Positions 56,738-64,000 of a stretch of 64,000 bases of DNA are shown here, in pieces. Position 1 is the first letter of the stretch. Each line of letters starts with the position of its first letter. This DNA comes from Roseateles saccharophilus (GTDB lineage: Bacteria > Pseudomonadota > Gammaproteobacteria > Burkholderiales > Burkholderiaceae_C): assembly GCF_004342485.1 (NCBI RefSeq), contig NZ_SMBU01000020.1, positions 27,938 through 91,937 of the forward strand. Reading direction: 5' to 3'. The position numbers were made by a program, and so were the translations under genes. The notes under the pieces are model-generated. The model had not been told where the DNA came from. It searched no databases and was given only the letters and a program-made list of their open reading frames with translations.

Positions 56738-57825
56738 AGATGTTCGAACCTGAGACAGGTCTGATCAGCGTCCTCGGCAATGGCGAAGCGCTGGGCTTGC
56801 ACGGCCAGGCGCAGGCGCAGCGCCTCGTCGCCTGCCAGCCTGGCCAGCACGGCGGCCAGGCCGAGGCTGTCGCCCGGTGCGACGACGAGGGCCGCATGCG
56901 GCGCCCATTCGGCCAGATGTCCCACCGCCGTGCCGACGCTGGGCACGCCCAGCACGGCCGCCTCCAACGCGGACAGGGGCCCGGCTTCATGCCTGGACGT
57001 GACGACATGGACATGGCCGCTCGCCAGCACCGGCCACAACGCGCGCTGGGTCAGGAAGCCGTGGAAGCGCACGCAGCCGGCCAGCCCCAGGCGGTCAGCC
57101 AGCGCCTGGACCTCGCCGCCCAGCGTGTCTTCACCCACCAGGTCAAGCCCGGCATCGACGCCCAGCTCGCGCAGCCGGGCCAGCGCATGCAGCAAGCAGG
57201 CCTGGTCCTTGACACGGTTCAGGCTCGCCACCTGCACCAGCCTGAGCGCCTCGCCGGGTTGGCGGCGCCGGGGCGGGCAAGGCGGACACTGCGCCAAATC
57301 GACGCCCAGCGGCAGGCGTTGGCCGTGCAGCCCCAAGGCCTCAATCTGCTCCAGCATGGGCTGGCTCGCGGCGGTGAGTGCATTGGCCCCTTTCAGCACC
57401 CAGGCCTCACGAAGCCTGCCACGCCAGCCCAGGCACCCGCCGTAGCCGATGTCGCTCACCGCCGCGAGCTCACCACCTGCCAGATGCACGGCGCAGCGCA
57501 GGCCCAGCAGCCGAGCCGCCACGACGGCCACCGTGCCGCAAGGACCGGACCAGATCGACTGCAGGACGTCGAAGTGCGCGACACGGTGCTCTCGTGCGAT
57601 GGCCCAGATGGCACGCAGTTGGCCAAGCCGCCCGCTGCGGCCACCGATGTTGTGCACACGCGCACCGCACAGCCACCACGAGCCGGGTTCAAGCTGCTGG
57701 CGCAACGCGTACACATGCACCTCGTGCCGCACGGCCAGCCGGCCGAGCAGCGCGAGCAACGCCGGGATGACCCGGACCTCGCCGGACGCATCGACCCCGC
57801 CCGGCACCACGACCGCGATCTTCAA
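56707..57825 (-). CDS. GT4 family glycosyltransferase
   Basis: A 372-aa GT-B enzyme. The N-terminus KIAVVVPGGVDASGEVRVI, the donor-domain start LRLVQVASLNRVKDQACLL near residue 197 and TSRHEAGPLSALEAAVLG near residue 300 (EX7E region) support GT4. The best start is TTG at 57825 with a G-rich ribosome-binding site upstream; the frame is open to 57885. That puts it 20 bp from the divergent methyltransferase start. Specificity unknown; a glycan of the second island is likely its target. Confidence 0.85.
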   Translation of the reverse strand: MKIAVVVPGGVDASGEVRVIPALLALLGRLAVRHEVHVYALRQQLEPGSWWLCGARVHNIGGRSGRLGQLRAIWAIAREHRVAHFDVLQSIWSGPCGTVAVVAARLLGLRCAVHLAGGELAAVSDIGYGGCLGWRGRLREAWVLKGANALTAASQPMLEQIEALGLHGQRLPLGVDLAQCPPCPPRRRQPGEALRLVQVASLNRVKDQACLLHALARLRELGVDAGLDLVGEDTLGGEVQALADRLGLAGCVRFHGFLTQRALWPVLASGHVHVVTSRHEAGPLSALEAAVLGVPSVGTAVGHLAEWAPHAALVVAPGDSLGLAAVLARLAGDEALRLRLAVQAQRFAIAEDADQTCLRFEHLHAELRCDGS

Positions 57826-57845
57826 TTTCCGCCCCCCTTCCGCCC

Positions 57846-58673
57846 ATGAGCAACCCGCAGCAGCAAATCCGCCTGAACGACACACGCGACGCCTTCGACA
57901 GCGTCGCCGCCGACTACGACGGCCCGCGCGGCAACAACACTGCCATCCAGGACATGCGCGCCGAGATGTGGCACTGGCTGGATGCGAGCTTCGCGCCCGG
58001 CAGCCGCCTCATCGACCTGGGCTGCGGCACCGGGCTGGACGCCGTGCACCTGGCCGGCCGGGGGCATCGCGTGACGGCGACCGACTGGTCCGAGCGCATG
58101 GTGGAGCGCACCCGCGGCCGTGCGCGCGAAGCCCACCTCGGCGACGCCGTCGAAGCCCTCGCCGTCGGCGCCCACGAACTGCATCGGCTGCCCGGAGATG
58201 CGTCTTTCGACGGGGCATATTCCAATCTGGGTCCCTTGAACTGCGTACCCGACCTCGGCGCCGTAGCGGACGAATGCGCACGCCTCATCAAACCGGGCGG
58301 TCGCCTCGTCTTCACCGTCATCGGCCGCTACTGTCCCTGGGAGGTCGCCCACTACGCCCGCCAGCGCCGCTGGGCCCGCATCGGCGTGCGCTTTGCCCGC
58401 CACACGGTGGCCGTCGGCATGAATGGCCGCACCATCTGGACGCGCTACTACACGCCGCAGGAGTTCTACGCCGCCTTCGCATCGCAGTTCGAACTGGAGC
58501 AACAGCGCGGCCTGTGCGTCTTCGTGCCGCCGCCCTACCTGACCTGGCTGGCCGAGCGGCATCCGCGCTGGCATGAGCGGCTGTGGCGACTGGACCGCCG
58601 CGTGGCCGGCTGGCCCGGCATCAACAGGCTGGGTGATCATTTCCTGCTCGTCATGCGCCGACGGCTCAGCTGA
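57846..58673 (+). CDS. Class I SAM-dependent methyltransferase
   Basis: A 275-aa methyltransferase. The SAM motif I is LIDLGCGTGLDAVHLAG near residue 56; motif II-like ATDWSERMVERTR near residue 78, and AYSNLGPLNCVPDL near residue 125 follow. TVIGRYCPWEVAHYARQRRW near residue 157 and YTPQEFYAAF near residue 200 suggest a glycan- or lipid-directed subgroup, but the target is not known. No ribosome-binding site is visible. The 3' end overlaps the convergent flippase by 37 bp. Confidence 0.85.
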   Translation: MSNPQQQIRLNDTRDAFDSVAADYDGPRGNNTAIQDMRAEMWHWLDASFAPGSRLIDLGCGTGLDAVHLAGRGHRVTATDWSERMVERTRGRAREAHLGDAVEALAVGAHELHRLPGDASFDGAYSNLGPLNCVPDLGAVADECARLIKPGGRLVFTVIGRYCPWEVAHYARQRRWARIGVRFARHTVAVGMNGRTIWTRYYTPQEFYAAFASQFELEQQRGLCVFVPPPYLTWLAERHPRWHERLWRLDRRVAGWPGINRLGDHFLLVMRRRLS

Positions 58674-60043
58674 GCCCATTCGTCGAGCAAGGGGTGGCGG
58701 GTCCAGCAGAGTGCCGCCAGCCAGGCCACCGGCGCCAGCGGCCAAGGCACGACGACGGCCGCAAGTGTCGCCAGCCCGCTGCCAGCAACTGCGGCCGCCA
58801 GATCTCGTGGTGATTGGCCCAGATGCCGCATCGACAGCACGACCTGTAACGGCAGCACCAAGAAGCTGGCGGCACACAGCGCCCAGGCAAACGATGCCAG
58901 GCTGCCGTCAAAGCCGGCGGCGACCAACGCCAAACGCGCCAGCAACGAAGCTCCTGTAGACCAAGCCACAAGACCAGGCCGCCCCACCGCTGCCAGCGCC
59001 TGCCCCTGCTGCGCGAACACGAGGCCCGCGGCCGCAGACAAGGCCAACGGCGGAATCGCTGCAGCACAGCCTGTCCATCCTGGACCGTACAGCGCGCGCA
59101 CCAGGGGCTCGCGCCACAACGCGACCATCGCCAAGGCCGGCCAGCCCAAGCCCGTCAGCAGCGCCGTCACGCGTCGCAAGGCCGGCTCCAGTGCCAGCCC
59201 GCGCGCTTGCCGGCTTGCCAGCAGCGGAAGGCTGCCCATGCTCAGGACCGGCCCGACGAGCGACATGAAAACAGCCACCGTGGCTTGTGCCCGGCCCAGC
59301 AAGCCCACATCGTGCGCGCCCCCCAGCCCGCCCAGCATCAGCTCGGGCTGCACGCCAAGAAGGACCGACAGGCCACCTGCGGTCAACGCCGCGCCGCCAA
59401 ACTCCAACGGCTCCCGCATGCCCCGCCACCCGAGCCGCCAGGGCAGGCCCGCAGGCACCCAGCAGGCATAGACCGCCGTGCAGACGGCGATAGCGAACAT
59501 CTGCGCCCAGGCCAGGCCAATGACGCCAACGCCGGCCTTGATCAGCATGATCGCGGCAAGCACCTGGCACGCCACACCCAGCAAGGACACCCGTGCGATG
59601 CGCGCCAGGGCCAGTTCCCGCAGATGCAATGCCGCGACGATGCTGCAGAAACCGGCGATCGGCAACCCCCAAGCCAGCACGTGCAGCAGCAGGCCGAGAT
59701 CCGGCTGTCCCAGCCATCGTGCCAATGGATCAGCCAACAGCAGCAATCCCAGCGTCGTCACGATCGTCGAGAGGATCTGCAAGCCCAGGCAGGCCGAAAA
59801 ACGGCGCGCTGTCAGCTCAGGCACGCGTTGCAGATAGGCCGACACACCGAAATCCCGCAACAACAGCGCGACACCAAACACAGCCACGGCCACCGAGAAC
59901 ACCCCCAACTCTGCTGGCAGCAGCAGACGCGCGAGCACCAGCCCGAGCAGAAAGCGCAGTACGGTCTCGCCCAGAGACGCGGCAAAGTTGCCGAAGAGCC
60001 GGCTGCGCAGATCGACGGGCGCGATGGCAAGCGATGTCGTCAT
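58637..60043 (-). CDS. Oligosaccharide flippase (MOP superfamily)
   Basis: A 468-aa polytopic protein with 12 to 14 hydrophobic segments. FAASLGETVLRFLLGLVLARLLLP near residues 20-43 (with LGETV and ARLLLPAELGVFS) is the polysaccharide-transporter signature. The ATG at 60043 overlaps the upstream glycosyltransferase stop (ATGA), so the two are coupled. It is a second flippase in the window, distinct from the one at 25.8-27.3 kb, and no second polymerase gene is next to it. It probably exports a lipid-linked glycan made by the neighbouring glycosyltransferases. Confidence 0.88.
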   Translation of the reverse strand: MTTSLAIAPVDLRSRLFGNFAASLGETVLRFLLGLVLARLLLPAELGVFSVAVAVFGVALLLRDFGVSAYLQRVPELTARRFSACLGLQILSTIVTTLGLLLLADPLARWLGQPDLGLLLHVLAWGLPIAGFCSIVAALHLRELALARIARVSLLGVACQVLAAIMLIKAGVGVIGLAWAQMFAIAVCTAVYACWVPAGLPWRLGWRGMREPLEFGGAALTAGGLSVLLGVQPELMLGGLGGAHDVGLLGRAQATVAVFMSLVGPVLSMGSLPLLASRQARGLALEPALRRVTALLTGLGWPALAMVALWREPLVRALYGPGWTGCAAAIPPLALSAAAGLVFAQQGQALAAVGRPGLVAWSTGASLLARLALVAAGFDGSLASFAWALCAASFLVLPLQVVLSMRHLGQSPRDLAAAVAGSGLATLAAVVVPWPLAPVAWLAALCWTRHPLLDEWAQLSRRRMTSRK

Positions 60044-61146
60044 GCGGACAGTGCGTCCTCGTAGACCGAAACGAGACAGCGCCCCAGCGCCTCTGGCGAG
60101 CAATGCTCGTCGAACCGGGCACGCACGGCGCTGCGGCGCGCTGAGACTGGTTCCTCAGCCAATTCGACCAGGGCCTGGGCCAATGCCTGCGGATTGCCAC
60201 AAGGCCAGAGCCGCGCCGCGCGCGTCGTGGCCAGCGGCCCCAACAGCGTGCGAAAAGAGGGGATGTCTGTGACGACCGGACTCAAACCGCAGGCCAGCGC
60301 CTCGATGAGGCTGTAGCCCGAGCCCTCCCGATGGCTGCCCTGAACGAGGAAGTCGGCTGCCGACATCAGCCGCTCGACTTCCTCGTGATCGACCTGGCCG
60401 CGCAAATGCACGCGGCCCGCGAGCCTCGGGTCGCGAAGTCGCTCGCAAACCACTTCGTACAGCGGTGCCTTGCCGAAGCACATCGTGAGTTTCAGCTCCG
60501 GCAGGCGTTCGACGGCTCGGGCAACGCCCTCGAGCACGGTCAGCGGGTCCTTGTTCTCGTCGAGGTGGGCAACCCAGAGCAGCACCGGCGAGCCCGCAAG
60601 CCCTGTGGCTCGACGGGCCTCGGCGGCGTCGATGGGGCGGAAGCCGCTGCTCGATTCCGGCACCTCGTAGATGCGCGTGTGCGGCGCCAAAAGGCCGCGC
60701 TGCTCGAAGGGCCGCGCTTGCTCACGGGCGCAGAACATCAGCCCGCGGGCAAGCGCGAGCGAACGCCGCCAACGCCACCAGATCCAGGGCCGGTTGGGCG
60801 GGCGGGCGGCATGGTCCTGGACCAACAAAGGCACGTCAGGCACCAGCTTGGCGAGTTGACCCATCTCGCGGGCAAAGCCCAGGCCCTGCAGATGCAGGAC
60901 TTCGGGCGCCAGGCCCCGCAGCAGCTGCCCGAACGCGCCGATGTCGTCGAAGGGAAGGAAGTGATAGTCCACACCGTCCAGCGCCAGGTGCTCCCGTTGC
61001 TCGCTGCGCTGCAGCACGGTGACCCGCGCTCCCGCCTGGGAGGCCGCACTCGCGCATCGGGCCAAGGTCGGCCAATCGCGCAGCAGCTGCCGGGGCGATC
61101 GTCCGAGCGAATCAAGATGGGGGTTGATCTGGGCGACGCGAACCAT
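60040..61146 (-). CDS. GT4 family glycosyltransferase
   Basis: A 368-aa GT-B enzyme. It starts MVRVAQINPHLDSLGRSPRQ; LLWVAHLDENKDPLTVLEG near residue 188 begins the donor domain and GSHREGSGYSLIEALACG near residue 275 holds the nucleotide-sugar site. The ATG at 61146 was chosen over 61161. It is immediately upstream of the flippase with a 4-bp overlap. Confidence 0.88.
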   Translation of the reverse strand: MVRVAQINPHLDSLGRSPRQLLRDWPTLARCASAASQAGARVTVLQRSEQREHLALDGVDYHFLPFDDIGAFGQLLRGLAPEVLHLQGLGFAREMGQLAKLVPDVPLLVQDHAARPPNRPWIWWRWRRSLALARGLMFCAREQARPFEQRGLLAPHTRIYEVPESSSGFRPIDAAEARRATGLAGSPVLLWVAHLDENKDPLTVLEGVARAVERLPELKLTMCFGKAPLYEVVCERLRDPRLAGRVHLRGQVDHEEVERLMSAADFLVQGSHREGSGYSLIEALACGLSPVVTDIPSFRTLLGPLATTRAARLWPCGNPQALAQALVELAEEPVSARRSAVRARFDEHCSPEALGRCLVSVYEDALSA

Positions 61147-62110
61147 GCCTGCTTTCCTCAAGATTCACGGCGCTGCCGATCCCGCTGCTTCACTTCTAGC
61201 ACCATCCCACGCAGCTCATACGGCTGGTCACAACGACACAGCCCGCAGCGCCGGGCCGATGCTGCGGGCAAGACTGCTTTCTGCCGACGCGGTGCCCGGA
61301 TGTGGTTCGGCACCCTCTCGATTTGCTGGCCTTGGCCCAGCATAGGCACCAGGAACCGCCGCGGCCGCAGGTGGTCGACGCGGCATTGGACCTCGGCCTT
61401 GACGCGCCGACTGCGCTCGATGCTGGCCAGCAGCGCCTGCGCCATCGACACAGTCGCCTGCCCACCCCGTGTTTGGGCCGGGCCGCGCTCACGCCTTTTT
61501 CTGATCCTGGACCACTTCAACGCGCTCAACACGATCCAGCGAAGGCAAAGGTTGTGTTCCGCTTGAGTTCCTGGCAGACGGCAAAAGGTTCAAACCATCG
61601 AATCCGCCTCCGCACCACTCTACGGGTTGGGCGGCTCGCTGAAGCGTTCGGCAGGCACAGCGACAAAGGTTGAGCGCTGCCAGACGGCGCAGAAGTTGGG
61701 CCTCGCGCTCAGGGATCCAGGTCGTTGAACTCTGGGTTTGAACGCCGGCGCCTTCGCGCAAGCCTGAGTCGACGGCAAGCAGGCGTCGCTTTGAACCATG
61801 GAGCGCCAGTCAGGAACATAGGCAATCAGGCTGCCGTTGTGAGGGCGACATGTTCACGATGTCGGAAGACTGCGCGAGGATGCCCACGGCCCCCGACGGC
61901 GGGAGGCATCGGCTGGGCTGTCCGGCTCACTCCTACGTGAGCGCACTGGTGCTGGTCAGAACCGCCCTGTGCGTGATGCCGCCCGAAAGCCCCGCCGTTC
62001 ACACGGATCCAACTGCCGAGCTGGCGCTGCGAACAGCCACTTCGCGAAGCGAAGATGATCCCGTGGCGCCGTTTTGCGCCTTGCCGACCTCCTCGCCCAC
62101 TCCCGTCCTT
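61147..62110. other. 964-bp region without a recognised gene
   Basis: This stretch between the glycosyltransferase start and the next methyltransferase is less GC-rich in parts and lacks a convincing gene. A minus-strand frame at 61158-61532 contains a basic segment ALLASIERSRRVKAEVQCRVDH vaguely like the end of IS5-type transposases, but no more. A plus-strand frame in register with the methyltransferase starts at 61850. TTCGC-GAA-GCGAA near 62043 is a small palindrome. It may be a decayed insertion or a long promoter region. Confidence 0.35.
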
Positions 62111-62848
62111 ATGCCGCAAGCTCCAAATGGTCGCCCCCCTCATGACCTGCCTGAAGACGTGACGGCACGCTTCTATGACGCGGTAGCGGCCCGCTACGAC
62201 GCTCAGGTCGATCGTCGGACCGACAACCTGCAGGTGCGGTTGTCGTTCTGCGAGCGCGTGGCATCCATCGCTGGACCGGGCGGCCTGATCCTCGATTTCG
62301 GGTGTGGCACTGGCATTGACGCGGCGTGGTACGCCGCGCGTGGCCATAGGGTCGTGGCTTACGACATCTCGCCCGCCATGGTGGATGTGCTTCGTGAGCG
62401 CTGCAAGAGTGAGATTGAGTCCGGGCGCGTCACCCCAACGGCAGGCCCGCTTGCCGCGATGACGAATGCGCTCGAGGAGGCCGGCCAGGTTGCAGCCATC
62501 GCGGCCAACTTCGCAGTGCTGAATCATGTGCGTGAGCTCAAACCTCTGCTTCAGATCCTTGCTTCGCATCTCGCGTCGGGAGGCGCGCTGGTAGCCTGTG
62601 TCCTCAATCCTTTCTACCGCCGGGACATGCTGCAAGCATGGTGGTGGCGAAATGCGCTGCGTTCTTTCGGGAAGGGGGCGATCCAGATGTCGAGTAACGT
62701 GACGACCTACCGGCACTTCGTTGGCGCCATGCGCAGGGCGGCCGGACCCGAGTTCGTCCTCGAAGACGTTTGCGCAGCCGGTGGCAGCAAACTTCTCGGG
62801 ACACTGGATTCCAACTTCCTGTTTGTCGTTCTGCGCAGGCTGTCGTGA
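62111..62848 (+). CDS. Class I SAM-dependent methyltransferase
   Basis: A 245-aa methyltransferase. DVTARFYDAVAARYDAQVDR near residue 16 is the usual lead-in; the SAM motif I is LILDFGCGTGIDAAWYA near residue 62 and VVAYDISPAMVDVLRE near residue 84 follows. ANFAVLNHVRELKPLLQIL near residue 135 is motif-like. The ATG at 62111 was chosen; an in-frame ATG at 61850 would add 87 residues of low-complexity sequence. Its stop overlaps the next gene's GTG (GTGA), so the two are probably one operon. Substrate unknown. Confidence 0.82.
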   Translation: MPQAPNGRPPHDLPEDVTARFYDAVAARYDAQVDRRTDNLQVRLSFCERVASIAGPGGLILDFGCGTGIDAAWYAARGHRVVAYDISPAMVDVLRERCKSEIESGRVTPTAGPLAAMTNALEEAGQVAAIAANFAVLNHVRELKPLLQILASHLASGGALVACVLNPFYRRDMLQAWWWRNALRSFGKGAIQMSSNVTTYRHFVGAMRRAAGPEFVLEDVCAAGGSKLLGTLDSNFLFVVLRRLS

Positions 62849-63807
62849 GGCACTTGCTGTCCCTGTTGCGCAACGGAAAGGGGCTGCGCCACGCGCCCGT
62901 CGTGTATGCCAACTCGCCGGAATTTTCACTTTGCGTCGTGCTTCGAGGGCTGCCCAGCGGCCCGGTTGACGTCAGCAGCGATCACTGCCCCGTGTCGTTG
63001 CGCCCCTTCATACTGGGGATTCGCTTAGCCACAGAGGCCTTCGATGCATCTGCGCCTGCGCCGGGCATGTGGCTGGAGATTTCCCTGCCGCCCCCCGAGG
63101 ACGTACCGTTGGCGCGACTGGCGTTGACGTCAGTCGGGATGCTGCCGCTGAAGCGGGGCTCTCTGCACCTTTTCCGGGTCGAACGCACGGTGAACCGATG
63201 CCTACCAACGCCCAACTTGTGGCTTCGCTACCTACTCGCATGGCAAAACGCCCGCACCGCCGCCCGGCGAGGTGATGCGCTCTGCATGTCCGCCCGAGAC
63301 CTGCGCGCGCTGAACGCCTATTACATCGTTGCCAGGCCAGTGTTCCTCGTCGGCGCGGGCCATGGGGAACGGGTGAACCTGTTTCCCATGGATCTCGTTG
63401 GCGCCCTGTCTACCGGCGAGTACCTCCTGGCGCTGCGTGCGACGAGCCCGGGCGTGGCGCTCATGGAGGACTCCAAACGCATCGCGATGAGCAGTGCGCC
63501 AGCTGAACTGCTTCATGCCGTCTACGCGCTTGGAAACCAGCATCGCCGGCCTACGCTCGACCCGAACCAGCAGACAGTGCCCATCTCGTCGTCACCGCTG
63601 TTCGACCTCCCTGTACTTGAGCAGGCAGGACTCGTGCGCGAACTCAGCGTTGACAGGGTTGAGCGAATCGGCTCGCATGTCTTGTTCATGGCGCGTATCG
63701 AGCAGGAATCGGGCCTTGCCGGACGGCAACTCGCACACATGAGCGGGATGTACATCGAATGGCTGCGTCGCAGTGGACGTGACTGCGAGGTGCTGGCGCC
63801 GTTGTAG
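62845..63807 (+). CDS. Flavin reductase-like protein, hypothetical
   Basis: A 320-aa protein translationally coupled to the methyltransferase by a GTG at 62845 inside a GTGA junction. The C-terminal half has the feel of an FMN-binding split-barrel flavin reductase: ARPVFLVGAGHGERVNLFPMD near residue 164, GEYLLALRATSPGVALMEDS near residue 192, and LSVDRVERIGSHVLFMARIE near residue 273. The N-terminal part is less clear. A methyltransferase next to a flavin-dependent partner suggests a modification pathway for a small molecule or glycan (inference). Family assignment is moderate. Confidence 0.6.
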   Translation: MRHLLSLLRNGKGLRHAPVVYANSPEFSLCVVLRGLPSGPVDVSSDHCPVSLRPFILGIRLATEAFDASAPAPGMWLEISLPPPEDVPLARLALTSVGMLPLKRGSLHLFRVERTVNRCLPTPNLWLRYLLAWQNARTAARRGDALCMSARDLRALNAYYIVARPVFLVGAGHGERVNLFPMDLVGALSTGEYLLALRATSPGVALMEDSKRIAMSSAPAELLHAVYALGNQHRRPTLDPNQQTVPISSSPLFDLPVLEQAGLVRELSVDRVERIGSHVLFMARIEQESGLAGRQLAHMSGMYIEWLRRSGRDCEVLAPL

Positions 63808-64000
63808 TGCGTCATACGGGACAAATGTTCCCGATATTTGGTGGGGCATGCGGACCGCGCGGGAATTCACCCCGACCAGGGAAACACCGCTGATTTCCCC
63901 GCTCGTGTGAACGGCGGTCAGGAAACGCGCTTATTCGGCGGTGAGGACGCGGTTTTGCTCGAAGTGCCCGCTCAGGCCGGGTGTGATCGAGGGCAGTGAG
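63808..64000. other. Right-edge intergenic region with a palindrome and ORF fragment
   Basis: CGGGACAAATGTTCCCG at 63817-63833 is an imperfect palindrome just after the last gene. On the minus strand, a 22-codon frame ending at 63931 (stop TAA) enters from the right edge and reads GLSGHFEQNRVLTAE at its end. It may be the C-terminus of a gene beyond the window, possibly a transposase; too little is visible to name it. Confidence 0.3.

Noticed and set aside
61158..61532. Possible IS5-type transposase remnant on the minus strand
   Set aside because: Only one short basic segment resembles a transposase C-terminus; there are no terminal repeats, no DDE motif and no continuing similarity, so it was left as part of the gene-free region.
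63817..63833. Palindrome at the right edge as an insertion-sequence end
   Set aside because: No matching inverted copy or target duplication is visible and the adjacent frame is cut by the edge, so a mobile element cannot be claimed.

Overview
The window is about two-thirds G+C with dense, often overlapping genes. Gene content points to a betaproteobacterium of the order Burkholderiales, probably the Rubrivivax/Roseateles/Leptothrix group. The evidence is an exosortase-B type eps locus, a Bug-family solute receptor, a DUF3683-type FAD/Fe-S oxidoreductase and a UbiE-DUF971 pair. This placement is inference from content, not from a marker-gene comparison.

Region 1 (1-35.2 kb) is an exopolysaccharide locus. 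The left part, on the plus strand, makes nucleotide sugars: a galE tail, manC and rfbBDAC (dTDP-rhamnose). uppP recycles the undecaprenyl carrier. A PHP/DUF3604-like protein and a divergent Bug solute receptor interrupt the locus. Next come ugd and a UDP-glucuronate epimerase, a WecG/TagA-type and two GT4 glycosyltransferases, a polysaccharide-lyase-like lipoprotein on the plus strand and a membrane acyltransferase. From 35.2 kb down to 19.4 kb one long minus-strand operon runs in the order epsD, epsE, epsF, epsG, xrtB, epsI, gmd, fcl, wzx-type flippase, wzy-type polymerase, three glycosyltransferases and an asparagine synthetase. Together they predict a Wzx/Wzy-type polymer that may contain rhamnose, fucose, mannose, galactose and uronic acids, exported through EpsE/F/G. 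The initiating phosphosugar transferase and phosphomannomutase are not in the window.

Region 2 (35.2-52.3 kb) is mainly housekeeping and phosphate-related: ubiE, DUF971, pstS, an M13 metallopeptidase, a small exported protein, a HIT protein, the large FAD/Fe-S oxidoreductase and a glycerophosphodiester phosphodiesterase. It also holds an orphan periplasmic binding protein and two tandem secreted phosphoesterases, one of them a Tat-exported phospholipase C. Two intergenic clusters of short hairpin repeats share a 15-bp word.

Region 3 (52.4-63.8 kb) is a second, smaller glycan-associated island whose genes alternate strands with overlapping tails and 19-20 bp head-to-head gaps. It holds a 92-aa orphan protein, a B12-binding radical SAM protein, an HprK-related kinase A, an NTP_transf_5 nucleotidyltransferase, two GT4 enzymes, a second flippase, two methyltransferases and a flavin-reductase-like protein. 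The kinase/nucleotidyltransferase/radical SAM group is the least understood part of the window and the best candidate for an undescribed system.

No rRNA, tRNA, CRISPR array or intact insertion sequence was recognised.
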